Assembly: GCF_001998865.1 (NCBI RefSeq)
Contig: NZ_CP019607.1
Span: forward strand, 1,302,001 to 1,366,000
DNA: 64,000 nucleotides
Origin: Tessaracoccus flavescens
GTDB lineage: Bacteria > Actinomycetota > Actinomycetes > Propionibacteriales > Propionibacteriaceae
Reading direction: 5' to 3'
Shown: in pieces, positions 27,872 to 37,001 of the stretch
How the letters are laid out: every line of letters begins with the position of its first letter
How positions within the stretch are numbered: the stretch's first letter is position 1
Position numbers and translations under genes: made by a program
Notes under the pieces: generated by a model
The model's input: the letters and a program-made list of their open reading frames with translations, nothing else
Told to the model about the DNA's origin: nothing
Databases searched by the model: none

Positions 27872-27935
27872 ATCGACCTCCTCAGCGACGGTGCCTGGAT
27901 GCCGTCAGGCTAGCAGCGCCGTCCGACCGATCCGC

Positions 27936-28670
27936 TCAGCCGATCCGGCCTATGGCATCGTGGCGCGCCTGCATCGCGCTCCACGCCCCGATCAGGTCCC
28001 GGCCGGGCATCGGCTCACGGGCGGGCCAGGCACGGTTGGGCAGGTCGAGCGCGCGGGAGAGGCGCCTCAGGTAGTCGGCGCGGGGGACCTCGTAGGCACC
28101 GAGCGAGCCGAGGTGCTCGGTGAGCCACTGCACGTCGAGCAGCGCGACACCGGTGGCGTCGAGCTCGAGCGCGAGCCGGATCAGCGCCGTCTTCGAGGCG
28201 TCCCTGCCCCGCTCGGGGTCGTGGAACATCGACTCTCCGGCGAAGAGACCTCCGACCTGGATGCCGTAAAGCCCACCGACGAGTTCGCCGTCGTCGTCCC
28301 ACACCTCGACGGAGTGGGCCCATCCCGCGGCGGCGAGGCGCCGGTAGGCGGCTGCGATCCGGGTGTCGATCCAGGCGCCGTCGCGCGACGGCTCGGCGCA
28401 GCGCACGATCACGTCGTCGAAGGCCGTGTCGGTGGTGGTCGTGTACCGCTTGGCGAGCTTGCGCAGCGAGCGGGTCACCCGCAGGCCGTGCACCGGGAGC
28501 AGCCCGCGGTCCATGGGCGACCACCAGCCCATCTCCCGGTCGTTCATCGGCATCGGGAAGACGCCGCACCGGTAGGCCTCGAGCGCAAGCGCAGCGTCGA
28601 ACTCATCGGAGTAGCCGATGAGGTCGCGCTGCGGCCAGTCCTCCGGCCGCCCGAACAACGAGCTGAGCAT
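27936..28670 (-). CDS. aat: Leucyl/phenylalanyl-tRNA-protein transferase
   Basis: A 244-residue enzyme that adds Leu or Phe to N-termini beginning with Arg or Lys, marking proteins for ClpAP/S degradation. Signature segments: FPMPMNDREMGWWSP and GLYGIQVGGLFAGESMF. Start at ATG 28670 (MLSSLFGRPEDWP). The open frame continues upstream of this ATG but without family similarity. Confidence 0.93.
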   Translation of the reverse strand: MLSSLFGRPEDWPQRDLIGYSDEFDAALALEAYRCGVFPMPMNDREMGWWSPMDRGLLPVHGLRVTRSLRKLAKRYTTTTDTAFDDVIVRCAEPSRDGAWIDTRIAAAYRRLAAAGWAHSVEVWDDDGELVGGLYGIQVGGLFAGESMFHDPERGRDASKTALIRLALELDATGVALLDVQWLTEHLGSLGAYEVPRADYLRRLSRALDLPNRAWPAREPMPGRDLIGAWSAMQARHDAIGRIG

Positions 28671-28811
28671 TGCTCCAGTGTGGCAGCGTCTGCCCCGGGT
28701 GCGCGGGATCGGCCCACGAGGATGCCCGGAGTCGACCCGGATTCCACCCGGAGTACCCTCGACTCGTTTGACAGCGTGTGCCACGCTTGACGTAAAGGAA
28801 AGGGGGCGCTG

Positions 28812-29495
28812 ATGAGCAACCAGAACCAGGCGGTCGCGCTCACCGAGGGCATCACCGCCAACGTGTTCCACGAGATCCTCGAGTTCGCCATCGAGGGCAA
28901 GGGAAAGCTCCCAGGTGCCAAGCACGCAGCCAAGCAGTTGCTCGTGCAGCGCAACGATGTCGAGTCGGCCATCTCGCGGATGGTCACGACGCACATTGCC
29001 ATGGCGAGCGGACAGGGCTTCGCCACCAACTGGGGCGGGTTCCTCGTCTCCATCGTCACCATCCCCGCCAACCTCGCGGCCGCGTCGTTCCTCCAGGCCC
29101 GGCTGGTCTCCGGCATCGCCCACCTCCGCGGCTACGAACTCAGCGACCCGCGGGTCCGCACGGCCATCCTGATGGTCATGCTCGGCCCGAGCGGCAACGC
29201 GGAGCTCGTCTCGAGGGGCGTGCTTCCTTCGTCCCCTCTCGTCGTGGCGACCGCGCCCGTTTTCGACGCCCGGCTCGACCTCCAGGTGTCGAAGGCGCTG
29301 CTGGATCGCGCCCTCAACCAGGTAACAGGCAAGCGCTTCGGCGTCTGGATCGGCAAGCGGATCCCGTTCGTCGGTGGCGGCGTCGGCGCGGCCGTCGACG
29401 GCTGGTCGACCAGGTCGATCGCCATGCACGCGCTGAGCGAGTTCCCGAGCCGCCGTCCGAAGCTGGCCCGTGGAACGGTCGAGACGACCGACTGA
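28812..29495 (+). CDS. EcsC family protein
   Basis: A 227-residue protein with a hydrophobic central helix region (GGFLVSIVTIPANLAAASFLQARLV, about 75-100) and the C-terminal EcsC signature (IGKRIPFVGGGVGAAVDGWSTRSI). EcsC proteins are membrane-associated and poorly understood. A purine-rich ribosome binding site (AAAGGGGG) precedes the ATG. Confidence 0.8.
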   Translation: MSNQNQAVALTEGITANVFHEILEFAIEGKGKLPGAKHAAKQLLVQRNDVESAISRMVTTHIAMASGQGFATNWGGFLVSIVTIPANLAAASFLQARLVSGIAHLRGYELSDPRVRTAILMVMLGPSGNAELVSRGVLPSSPLVVATAPVFDARLDLQVSKALLDRALNQVTGKRFGVWIGKRIPFVGGGVGAAVDGWSTRSIAMHALSEFPSRRPKLARGTVETTD

Positions 29496-29509
29496 GCTTC
29501 AGACGTGTC

Positions 29510-29533
29510 CGGCCCCGCAGAGATGTGGGGCCG
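29510..29533. terminator. Hairpin between the convergent EcsC-family and alr genes
   Basis: CGGCCCCGCA pairs with TGTGGGGCCG (one G-U pair) around a 4-base loop in a 44-base gap between convergent genes. Confidence 0.65.
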
Positions 29534-29539
29534 TCGGCG

Positions 29540-30655
29540 TCAGTAGGTGCGCTCGACGCGCCCGGCGATCAGGCAGGTCACCTCGTAGGTGATGGTGCCC
29601 ATCAGCTGGGCCAGTTCCTCGACGCCGATGCGCTGCCCGCCACTGGTGCCGATCAGCACGACCTCGTCGCCGACGGCGACTGCAGGCGGTTCCGGGCCGA
29701 GGTCGATCATGGTCTGGTCCATGCATACGCGCCCGGCAACCGGGTAGGAGACGCCGCCGATCAGCATCCGTCCGCGGGACGAGTTCAGCCGGGAGTAGCC
29801 GTCGCCGTAGCCGACGGCGACTGTCGCGATCCAGGTGTCGCGCTCCGCCGTCCAGGTGCGGCCGTAGCCGACGCTCTCTCCGGCGTTGATCCGCTTGACG
29901 AAGTTGACCCGGCTGGTCCAGCGTCCGACGTCGCGCAGGTCGGCCGGATGGGACCCGACGACATCGGGGTAGGAGCCGTAGACCATGATGCCGGGGCGGA
30001 TCAGGTTGGTGCGGCCGAGGTCGTGGCCGAGCACGGCGCCCGAGTTCGCGGAGTGGACCAGCTCGACCTGACCCGCGACGGCCTCGATCCGCTCGACGAC
30101 CTCGTCGAAGCGGGCCAGTTGCTCGTGGGTGAAGTCGTCGCCCTCGTCGACGTCGCTGATGGGCAGGTGCGTGAAGACGCCCTGGAGCCTGAGGTTTGCC
30201 GCGGCGACAATCTGTTCGGCCAATTCCTCGGCCTGCACGGGTTCGGCGCCGACCCTGCGCATGCCCGTGTCGATCTTGAGGTGGACGGCGACTTCGCGCC
30301 CGGCGCGGCGGGCCGCGTCCTGGGCCTGGGAGATGGCGGCGGCGTCACCGACGGAGAGAGTGATGTCGGCCGCGATCGCCTCGTCCAGATCCTCGGGAAG
30401 GGTGGGAGAGAACTTGAGGATCGGGAGGGTGACACCCGTCGCGCGCAGCTGCGCGCCCTCCGCCGTCACGGCGATCCCGAGCCACTCGGCGGTGCCGCGT
30501 TCCTGGATGCTGCGGGCGACCTCGACGAGGCCGTGACCGTAGGCGTTCGCCTTCACCGGAGCCAGCACCTGCCTGCCGCCTGCGAGACGACGGGCGACGA
30601 CGAGATTGTGGTGCAGCGCGTCGAGGTCGACATGGAACCTGGTCGGAGCGGGCAT
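29540..30655 (-). CDS. alr: Alanine racemase
   Basis: A 371-residue PLP enzyme supplying D-alanine for peptidoglycan. Lys35 in VKANAYGHG binds PLP, and Tyr264 (SVGYGRTW) is the second catalytic base. The C-terminal beta domain contains AGRVCMDQTMIDLG. ATG 30655 (MPAPTRFHVD) is preferred over an in-frame ATG at 30670. Confidence 0.94.
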   Translation of the reverse strand: MPAPTRFHVDLDALHHNLVVARRLAGGRQVLAPVKANAYGHGLVEVARSIQERGTAEWLGIAVTAEGAQLRATGVTLPILKFSPTLPEDLDEAIAADITLSVGDAAAISQAQDAARRAGREVAVHLKIDTGMRRVGAEPVQAEELAEQIVAAANLRLQGVFTHLPISDVDEGDDFTHEQLARFDEVVERIEAVAGQVELVHSANSGAVLGHDLGRTNLIRPGIMVYGSYPDVVGSHPADLRDVGRWTSRVNFVKRINAGESVGYGRTWTAERDTWIATVAVGYGDGYSRLNSSRGRMLIGGVSYPVAGRVCMDQTMIDLGPEPPAVAVGDEVVLIGTSGGQRIGVEELAQLMGTITYEVTCLIAGRVERTY

Positions 30656-30732
30656 GGCCCAAGTGTCCACCTATGTCTCTTCAATCTGAAAACCACCCGG
30701 GGCTGAGCTGTGAACGTGGCAGACTTTGCGGC

Positions 30733-31569
30733 ATGTCGAACAACCAGTGGAACAGCGGCCAGGGCTCGAACGAGTGGGCACCGCAGCAGGGCGGCTCCAA
30801 CGAGTGGGGCGCTCAGCAGGGTGGCCAGCAGGAGTGGAACCAGCAGGGCTCCAACCAGGAATGGGGTCAGGCGCAGCCGCAGTCGAGCGCCCAGGAGTGG
30901 GGCCAGGCTCAGCCGCAGGCCTCTGCGCAGGACTGGAACCAGCAGCAGGGCCAGGCCGCTTCGGGCAACGACTGGGGCCAGGCTCAGCCGCAGGCCTCCG
31001 CCCAGGAGTGGGGCCAGGCTCAGCCGCAGGCCTCCGCCCAGGACTGGAACCAGCAGCAGGGCCAGGCGGCCGCGGGCAACGACTGGGGCCAGGGCCAGCA
31101 GTCGGCGCAGGACTGGAACCAGCAGGGCGGCCAGCAGGACTGGGGCCAGCAGGGCGCCCAGGGTGGTCAGCAGGACTGGAACCAGCAGCAGGGCCAGAAC
31201 TGGAACCAGCAGCAGGGCGGCCAGTACTTCCCGGCGCAGCAGGGTCAGTTCCAGGGGCAGCCGGCCGAGCGTAAGGACAGCCCGTTCGACTTCAGCTTCA
31301 AGCAACTCTCACTGCCCAGCGCTGCAGGCATGATCTTCATGATCGGCGTCATCGCGGTCGGGGTCGAGTGGCTGTTCGGCTTCCTTCAGATCCTGGTCGT
31401 TGGGAACGTCTTGGGTGGCGCCCCTTCCGCGATGAGCATCGTCAGCGCCCTCGTCGGAGGCCTCGCGGCAGCACTGTTCAAGGTACTGGTGCTGCGCGTG
31501 CTGATCGAGATCGGCGTCGCCGGCGCCAAGCTCCTCAAGAAGGCCGAGGAGCCCAAGGACGAGGCGTAA
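30733..31569 (+). CDS. DUF4282-like membrane protein with a WGQ-rich repetitive N-terminus
   Basis: A 278-residue protein. Residues 1 to about 170 are low complexity: tandem copies of units such as AQPQASAQEWGQ and DWNQQQGQ, made almost only of Q, G, W, A, S, N, D and E. The C-terminal about 100 residues begin FDFSFKQLSLPSA and hold two membrane helices, ending RVLIEIGVAGAKLLKKAEEP, a pattern of DUF4282. The regular tryptophans in a polar background suggest self-association. The ATG at 30733 begins the repeat region; the frame is open further upstream. Confidence 0.75.
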   Translation: MSNNQWNSGQGSNEWAPQQGGSNEWGAQQGGQQEWNQQGSNQEWGQAQPQSSAQEWGQAQPQASAQDWNQQQGQAASGNDWGQAQPQASAQEWGQAQPQASAQDWNQQQGQAAAGNDWGQGQQSAQDWNQQGGQQDWGQQGAQGGQQDWNQQQGQNWNQQQGGQYFPAQQGQFQGQPAERKDSPFDFSFKQLSLPSAAGMIFMIGVIAVGVEWLFGFLQILVVGNVLGGAPSAMSIVSALVGGLAAALFKVLVLRVLIEIGVAGAKLLKKAEEPKDEA

Positions 31570-31590
31570 CCACACTTTCGCCTGAGCAGC

Positions 31591-31620
31591 GGGGCGCGCG
31601 GACTTCGGTCCGCGCGCCCC
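31591..31620 (+). terminator. Strong intrinsic terminator after the DUF4282-like gene
   Basis: A perfect 13-bp stem (GGGGCGCGCGGAC with its complement) closed by TTCG and followed by GTTGTTT. Confidence 0.9.
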
Positions 31621-31680
31621 GTTGTTTCGCGAGCGGGTCGTCGGGCTCCCAGGGGCGCCCCAGTCGCCTCCCCGCCTCAT

Positions 31681-31750
31681 GGCCAGAACCTGATGGTCGT
31701 CTGCGGACGTGGCCAGTACCTGATGGTCGTCCGCGGAAGTGGCCGGAACC
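31681..31750. repeat. 30-bp direct tandem repeat, about 2.3 copies
   Basis: Copies start at 31681, 31711 and 31741 (GGCCAGAACCTGATGGTCGT, GGCCAGTACCTGATGGTCGT, GGCCGGAACC). There are no spacers, so this is not a CRISPR. It lies between the terminator and the 408-bp array. Confidence 0.8.
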
Positions 31751-31805
31751 TTTCGACGACGCCTCGCACGACTGCGTCGGCGGAGGCTGCTCAAGGAACG
31801 GCGGA

Positions 31806-33316
31806 GGGGCGACCGGACGGGTTCGTGCCACAGTCGCGCAACGACACGCGACCACCGCTCCCGACCCCCGACAGGACGCGACGACACGGACGGAAGGGAC
31901 CGGGACGTCCGGCGGCCTCCCCCGACACCGCACGAAACAACCAGACGAGGAGCCAAGACCGGCCACGACGCCGCCGGATACCCGGAACCGACCGGCCGCC
32001 ACCAAGCCCGACCACCGAGACCCGGCCAGGACCCAGCCCCAGCCTCAAGCCCAGACCCAGGCCCCAGGGAGCGGTAGCGCGTCAGTACAGCAGGCGGACA
32101 CCGGCAGCCGCCAACTGCACCCACGGAGCACAGACCACGCGCCCAACTTCGGCCCGACCCCTACCGTCGCCCCTCGGCGCAGCACCGCCCAACCCAACCA
32201 CCCACCAGAGCCGGACCGCCCGAGATCAACCCGGGACAACGGGGCGACCGGACGGGTTCGTGCCACAGCCGTGCAACGACACGCGACCACCGCTCCCGAC
32301 CCCCGACAGGACGCGACAACACGGACGGACGGGACCGGGACGTCCAGCGGCCTCACCCCCGACACCGCACGAAACAACCAGACGAGGAACCAAGACCGAC
32401 CACGACGCCGCCGGATACCCGGAACCGGCCGGCCGCCACCGAACCCGACCGCCGAGACCCGACATAGGCCCCCAGGGAGCGGTAGCGCGTCCGTACAGCA
32501 GGCGGACACCGGCAGCCGCCAACTGCACCCACGGAGCACAGACCACGCGCCCAACTTCGGCCCGACCCCTACCGTCGCCCCTCGGCGCAGCACCGCCCAA
32601 CCCAACCACCCACCAGAGCCGGACCGCCCGAGATCAACCCGGGACAACGGGGCGACCGGACGGGTTCGTGCCACAGCCGTGCAACGACACGCGACCACCG
32701 CTCCCGACCCCCGACAGGACGCGACAACACGGACGGACGGGACCGGGACGTCCAGCGGCCTCACCCCCGACACCGCACGAAACAACCAGACGAGGAACCA
32801 AGACCGACCACGACGCCGCCGGATACCCGGAACCGGCCGGCCGCCACCGAACCCGACCGCCGAGACCCGACATAGGCCCCCAGGGAGCGGTAGCGCGTCA
32901 GTACAGCAGGCGGACACCGGCAGCCGCCAACTGCACCCACGGAGCACAGACCACGCGCCCAACTTCGGCCCGACCCCTACCGTCGCCCCTCGGCGCAGCA
33001 CCGCCCAACCCAACCACCCACCAGAGCCGGACCGCCCGAGATCAACCCGGGACAACGGGGCGACCGGACGGGTTCGTGCCACAGCCGTGCAACGACACGC
33101 GACCACCGCTCCCGACCCCCGACAGGACGCGACAACACGGACGGACGGGACCGGGACGTCCGGCGGCCTCACCCCCGACACCGCACGAAACAACCAGACG
33201 AGGAACCAAGACCGACCACGACGCCGCCGGATACCCGGAACCGGCCGGCCGCCACCGAACCCGACCGCCGAGACCCGACATAGGCCCCCAGGGAGCGGTA
33301 GCGCGTCAGTACAGCA
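31806..33316. repeat. 408-bp tandem repeat array adjoining the E2 gene
   Basis: Three consecutive 408-bp units (32082, 32490 and 32898 to 33305) are nearly identical, and a diverged partial unit with a roughly 27-bp expansion lies at 31806-32081. Every unit begins at a copy of the E2 gene's stop codon and last codons (TCAGTACAGCAGG read on +), and the real gene end at 33306 is in phase with them. The + strand contains only about 5 percent T. Long ORFs appear in several frames because stop codons are depleted; none resembles a protein family. No gene is called in 31570-33305. Confidence 0.92.
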
Positions 33317-34853
33317 GGGCCATGGCGGGTTCCGCCAGAATCGACCCCACGTCGTGCAGGAACCGCGACCCCTGCTCGCCGTCGATGATCCGATGGTCGA
33401 ACGCCACCGCCAGCGTCGTCACCCACCTGGGCTCGACGCGTTCGTTGGCGCCCTCCCCGACGACCCACGGCCGACGCTCGATCGCGCCCATGCAGAAGAT
33501 CGCCGACTCGTCGCCGTTGATGATCGGCGTTCCGGCGTCGATCCCGAACACTCCGACGTTGGTGACGGTGAACGTGCCGTGCGCGTAGTCGCCCGGCTGC
33601 AGCTTGCCTTCGCGGGAGACCTGCACCAGCTGGTTGATCGACTGGCAGAGCTCGAGCAGGCTGAGGCGCTGCGCCGCCTTGATATTGGGCACCATCAGCC
33701 CGCGCGGTGTGGCGGCCGCGATGCCCAGGTTCACGTCGCGGTAGTAGACGATCTCCTGACGCTCCTCGTCCCACGACGTGTTGAGGTCAGGGTTGCGCCC
33801 GAGCGCGAGGCAGATGGCCTTGGCGTAGACAAGCAGCGGGGACACGCGCAGCCCGGAGAACTCGCGGCGCTCCTTGAGCCGCTCGACGAACTCCATGGTC
33901 CCGGTGACGTCGATGGTGGTCCACTCGGTGACGTGCACGTGGGTGTTGACGGAGCGCACCATGTTCTCGGCGGTGAACTTCCGCACCCCCTTGATGGGGA
34001 CGCGACGCTCGGCCCTGCCCTCGAACGGGTCGAACCCACCGAGGCCCTCGGTGGGGCCGAAGCCTCCGCCGAAGCTGGACCCGCTGTAGGAGGTTCCGGC
34101 GTGGCTGGGCTGTTCCTGCGCCCCCTGGAACGGGCCACCCGACTGGAAGCCGCCCGCCTGGAAGGATGCCTGGTCGTTGATGATCCGGCCCTGCTTCGGC
34201 TGGTCGTCGAGGTAGCGGAAGGCGGCGGCCGCCTCGACGTCGCGGCGGGTGATGGTGCCGTCCGGGCCGGTGCCGACGACGGTGCTGAGGTCGACGCCGA
34301 GGTCCTTCGCGTACTTGCGCACGGGCGGCTTCGCCTTGACGGAGTTCGCGTCTGAGGCGAGCAGGAGCTGGGACTCGGCGGGGGCGCGTCCCGGTGTGGG
34401 GAGTGGGTCGCCCTCGGCCTTCGCGTGGACGGTGGTCGCGGGATGCACCTCGTCTGCTCGGCGTCCGGGCTCGTGCTGGTCGTAGGCGGCGGAGAGGGCC
34501 TCGGACGCCTCCGAGCGCTCGGGCGCGCTCTGCACGCGGCGACGGCGGCGGGTGGGAGCGGCGTCGCTGGCGCCGTAGCCGACCAGGTTGGGGCCGGACT
34601 CTTCGGCCTCGTCCTCGCCGTCATCGATCTCGACGATGGGCGAGCCGACCTCGACGGTGGTTCCCTCGGCGACCAGCAGCGACGTCACGGTGCCCGCGTA
34701 CGGCGAGGGCAGCTCGACGAGCGACTTGGCCGTCTCGATCTCGACGAGCACGTCGTTGACCTCGATGCTCTGCCCCTCCGTGACCCGCCAGGCCACGATC
34801 TCGGCCTCGAGCAGGCCCTCGCCCGGGTCTGGCAGCAGGAACTGTCGCTTCAC
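33306..34853 (-). CDS. bkdC: Branched-chain 2-oxoacid dehydrogenase E2 (dihydrolipoamide acyltransferase)
   Basis: A 515-residue E2. The lipoyl domain carries Lys43 in EIETAKSLVELP. A flexible linker follows, then the peripheral-subunit-binding domain (about 170-205, VRKYAKDLGVDLSTVVGTG), a Gly/Ser/Phe-rich linker, and the catalytic domain with His487 and Asp491 (FDHRIIDG). It transfers acyl groups to CoA. It lies 82 bases after the E1beta gene in one operon. The pyruvate complex cannot be excluded, but the alpha/beta E1 type favours branched-chain acids. Confidence 0.88.
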   Translation of the reverse strand: MKRQFLLPDPGEGLLEAEIVAWRVTEGQSIEVNDVLVEIETAKSLVELPSPYAGTVTSLLVAEGTTVEVGSPIVEIDDGEDEAEESGPNLVGYGASDAAPTRRRRRVQSAPERSEASEALSAAYDQHEPGRRADEVHPATTVHAKAEGDPLPTPGRAPAESQLLLASDANSVKAKPPVRKYAKDLGVDLSTVVGTGPDGTITRRDVEAAAAFRYLDDQPKQGRIINDQASFQAGGFQSGGPFQGAQEQPSHAGTSYSGSSFGGGFGPTEGLGGFDPFEGRAERRVPIKGVRKFTAENMVRSVNTHVHVTEWTTIDVTGTMEFVERLKERREFSGLRVSPLLVYAKAICLALGRNPDLNTSWDEERQEIVYYRDVNLGIAAATPRGLMVPNIKAAQRLSLLELCQSINQLVQVSREGKLQPGDYAHGTFTVTNVGVFGIDAGTPIINGDESAIFCMGAIERRPWVVGEGANERVEPRWVTTLAVAFDHRIIDGEQGSRFLHDVGSILAEPAMALLY

Positions 34854-34935
34854 TTCTTGGCTCCCTTCGGGGACTTCACGGTCATCCTATGGCTCGGCTG
34901 CCCGCTGACGGCGCGATGTGGCGCACCCCTGCTCA

Positions 34936-35913
34936 TCAGTACGCCAGCGACCGGTCGACGGCGTCGAGGATCCGGTCGACGGAGGGCAGGTACTCGCCCT
35001 CGACCCGTGCAGGCGGGTAGGGCATGTCGTAGCCGGCCACTCGAAGCACCGGGGACTCCATCACGTAGAACAGTTCCTCGTTCAGCTTCGCGGCGAGTTC
35101 CGCGCCGAGGCCCAGCGTGAGAGGTGCCTCGTGCACGACGATGGCCCGCTTGGTGCGGCGCACCGACGAGATCACCGTCACCCAGTCGACGGGGCTGATG
35201 GTGCGCAGGTCGACCACCTCGAGCGAGGTGCCCTCGTCGGCCGCGACGGCCGCCGCGTCCATGCAGCTCTTGACCATCGGGCCGTAGCAGATCAGGGTCG
35301 CGTCGGTGCCGTAGCGGGTGATGGCCGCCTGGTGCATCGGCGCCGGCTTCGCGCTGAAGTTGACCGCGTCCTTGACGTGGTAGCGGCGCTTCGGTTCGAG
35401 GAAGACGACCGGATCGTCGGACTGGATGGCCTGCTGGATCATCCAGTAGGCGTCGTTGGGGTTCGAGCAGCTGACGACTTTGAGGCCGGGGGTGTGCGCG
35501 AAGTAGGCCTCGGGCGACTCGGAGTGGTGTTCGACGGCGCCGATCCCGCCCCCGAACGGGATCCGGATCACCATCGGCATGGGCGTCTGCCCGCCTGTGC
35601 GCATGTTCATCTTGGCCACCTGCGTCACGATCTGCGCGAACCCCGGGAACACGAAGCCGTCGAACTGGATCTCGAGCACCGGGCGGTAGCCGCGCATGCA
35701 CAGTCCGACGGCGGTGCCGATGATGCCCGATTCGGCCAGCGGCGAGTCGATCACGCGGTTCTCACCGAACTCGGCCTGGAGTCCCTCGGTGATCCGGAAG
35801 ACGCCGCCGAGCTTTCCGATGTCCTCGCCCGCGAGGAGCACCTTCGGGTCGGCCTGGAGTGCACGGCGCAGCCCCCTGTTGAGGGCCTTCGCCATCGTCA
35901 ACGACTCGCTCAT
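34936..35913 (-). CDS. bkdB: 2-oxoacid dehydrogenase E1 component, beta subunit
   Basis: A 325-residue transketolase-like subunit with TPP-binding and interface segments LLAGEDIGKLGGVFRIT, DSPLAESGIIGTAVGL and GAVEHHSESPEAYFAH. It pairs with the alpha subunit to decarboxylate the ketoacid. Its ATG overlaps the alpha stop (ATGA), so the two are translationally coupled. Confidence 0.92.
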   Translation of the reverse strand: MSESLTMAKALNRGLRRALQADPKVLLAGEDIGKLGGVFRITEGLQAEFGENRVIDSPLAESGIIGTAVGLCMRGYRPVLEIQFDGFVFPGFAQIVTQVAKMNMRTGGQTPMPMVIRIPFGGGIGAVEHHSESPEAYFAHTPGLKVVSCSNPNDAYWMIQQAIQSDDPVVFLEPKRRYHVKDAVNFSAKPAPMHQAAITRYGTDATLICYGPMVKSCMDAAAVAADEGTSLEVVDLRTISPVDWVTVISSVRRTKRAIVVHEAPLTLGLGAELAAKLNEELFYVMESPVLRVAGYDMPYPPARVEGEYLPSVDRILDAVDRSLAY

Positions 35914-37001
35914 GCTTCCTCCCCTGCGGCGTAGGTGGCGTACTCGCGGCGCTGCGCCTCGAGGGCGACGGTCGGCTCCGCGTACACGGTCTCGAAGAGC
36001 CGATCCATGGTGATGTCCTGCAGTTCAGGGATGACGGCACGCACCTGCGAGCCGAACTCCTTCGCGTCGTCCTCGACGGAGGCGAGCCAGGCGTCGTCGA
36101 TCGCCCCGATCCGTTCCAGATATCGGGTGAGTCTGAGGATCGGGTCGCGTCCGCGCCACTCCTCCTCGTCGTCGGAGGCGCGGTACTTGGTCGGATCGTC
36201 GGAGGTGGTGTGCGCTCCCATCCGGTAGGTGAAGGCCTCGATGAAGGCAGGTCCCTCTCCGCGGCGGGCACGGTCGAGCGCCCAGTCGGTGACGGCCTTG
36301 ACCGCGAGCACGTCGTTGCCGTCGACCTGGATGCCCGGGAACCCGAAGCCGCTCGCGCGTTCGAACAGCGGGATCCGCGACTGCAGGGCGATGGGTTCCG
36401 AGATGGCCCACTGGTTGTTCTGGCAGAAGAAGACGACGGGGGCGTTGTAGGAGGCGGCGAAGACGTAGGCCTCGTTGACGTCGCCCTGGCTGGCCGCTCC
36501 GTCTCCGTGGTAGACGATCACGGCCGCGTTCTCGTCGTCGTCGGGATTGCCAACGGCGCCGTCGAGCTGGATGCCCATGGCGTAGCCCGTTGCGTGAAGG
36601 GCCTGACAGCCGATCACGATCTGGTAGTTCTTGAATGTCTCGAGCCGCTCCCAGTCGCCGCCGGTGGATCCGCGGAAGAGCGCGAGCAGGTTGGTGACCG
36701 GCACGCCGAGCACCATCGCGACGGCGTGCTCCCGGTAGGAGGGGAACACGACGTCTTGCGTGCGCAGCGCATGCCCGGACCCGACCTGGGCGGCCTCCTG
36801 GCCGAGGAGCGGGGTCCAGAGACCGAGCTCGCCGTGACGCTGGAGGGCCGTCGCCTCGGCGTCGAAGCGCCTGGCGAGGATCATGTCGCGTAGGTAGCCG
36901 ACGAGATCGCCGGTACTTCCCGTGAACTCGAACTCGTCGTGGGAGACGAGCTCACCCTCGGGGGTGAGAAGCTGCACCATGTCGTGGCTCTGACCGCGCA
37001 C
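35910..37001 (-). CDS. bkdA: 2-oxoacid dehydrogenase E1 component, alpha subunit
   Basis: A 363-residue subunit with the TPP motif GDGAASQGDVNEA through QNNQWAIS and the regulatory-loop region RMGAHTTSDDPTKY. The GTG at 37001 is chosen because GAAAGGGG lies 5 bases upstream; ATG 36980 (MVQLLTPEGEL) is an alternative. It is the first gene of the E1alpha-E1beta-E2 operon. No lipoamide dehydrogenase (E3) gene is present here, so E3 must be encoded elsewhere. Confidence 0.9.
   Translation of the reverse strand: MRGQSHDMVQLLTPEGELVSHDEFEFTGSTGDLVGYLRDMILARRFDAEATALQRHGELGLWTPLLGQEAAQVGSGHALRTQDVVFPSYREHAVAMVLGVPVTNLLALFRGSTGGDWERLETFKNYQIVIGCQALHATGYAMGIQLDGAVGNPDDDENAAVIVYHGDGAASQGDVNEAYVFAASYNAPVVFFCQNNQWAISEPIALQSRIPLFERASGFGFPGIQVDGNDVLAVKAVTDWALDRARRGEGPAFIEAFTYRMGAHTTSDDPTKYRASDDEEEWRGRDPILRLTRYLERIGAIDDAWLASVEDDAKEFGSQVRAVIPELQDITMDRLFETVYAEPTVALEAQRREYATYAAGEEA

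Noticed and set aside
27936..29429. 497-residue minus-strand ORF including aat
   Set aside because: The part upstream of 28670 is antisense to the EcsC-family gene; the aat product is complete from ATG 28670.
31681..31750. CRISPR-like short repeats
   Set aside because: The 30-bp copies are directly adjacent with no spacers, and there are no cas genes in the window.
31368..34355. Very long ORFs on both strands through the repeat region (up to 995 residues)
   Set aside because: The + strand has almost no T and the - strand almost no A, so stop codons are rare in every frame. No frame resembles a protein family, and the 408-bp period (divisible by 3) keeps frames open by default.
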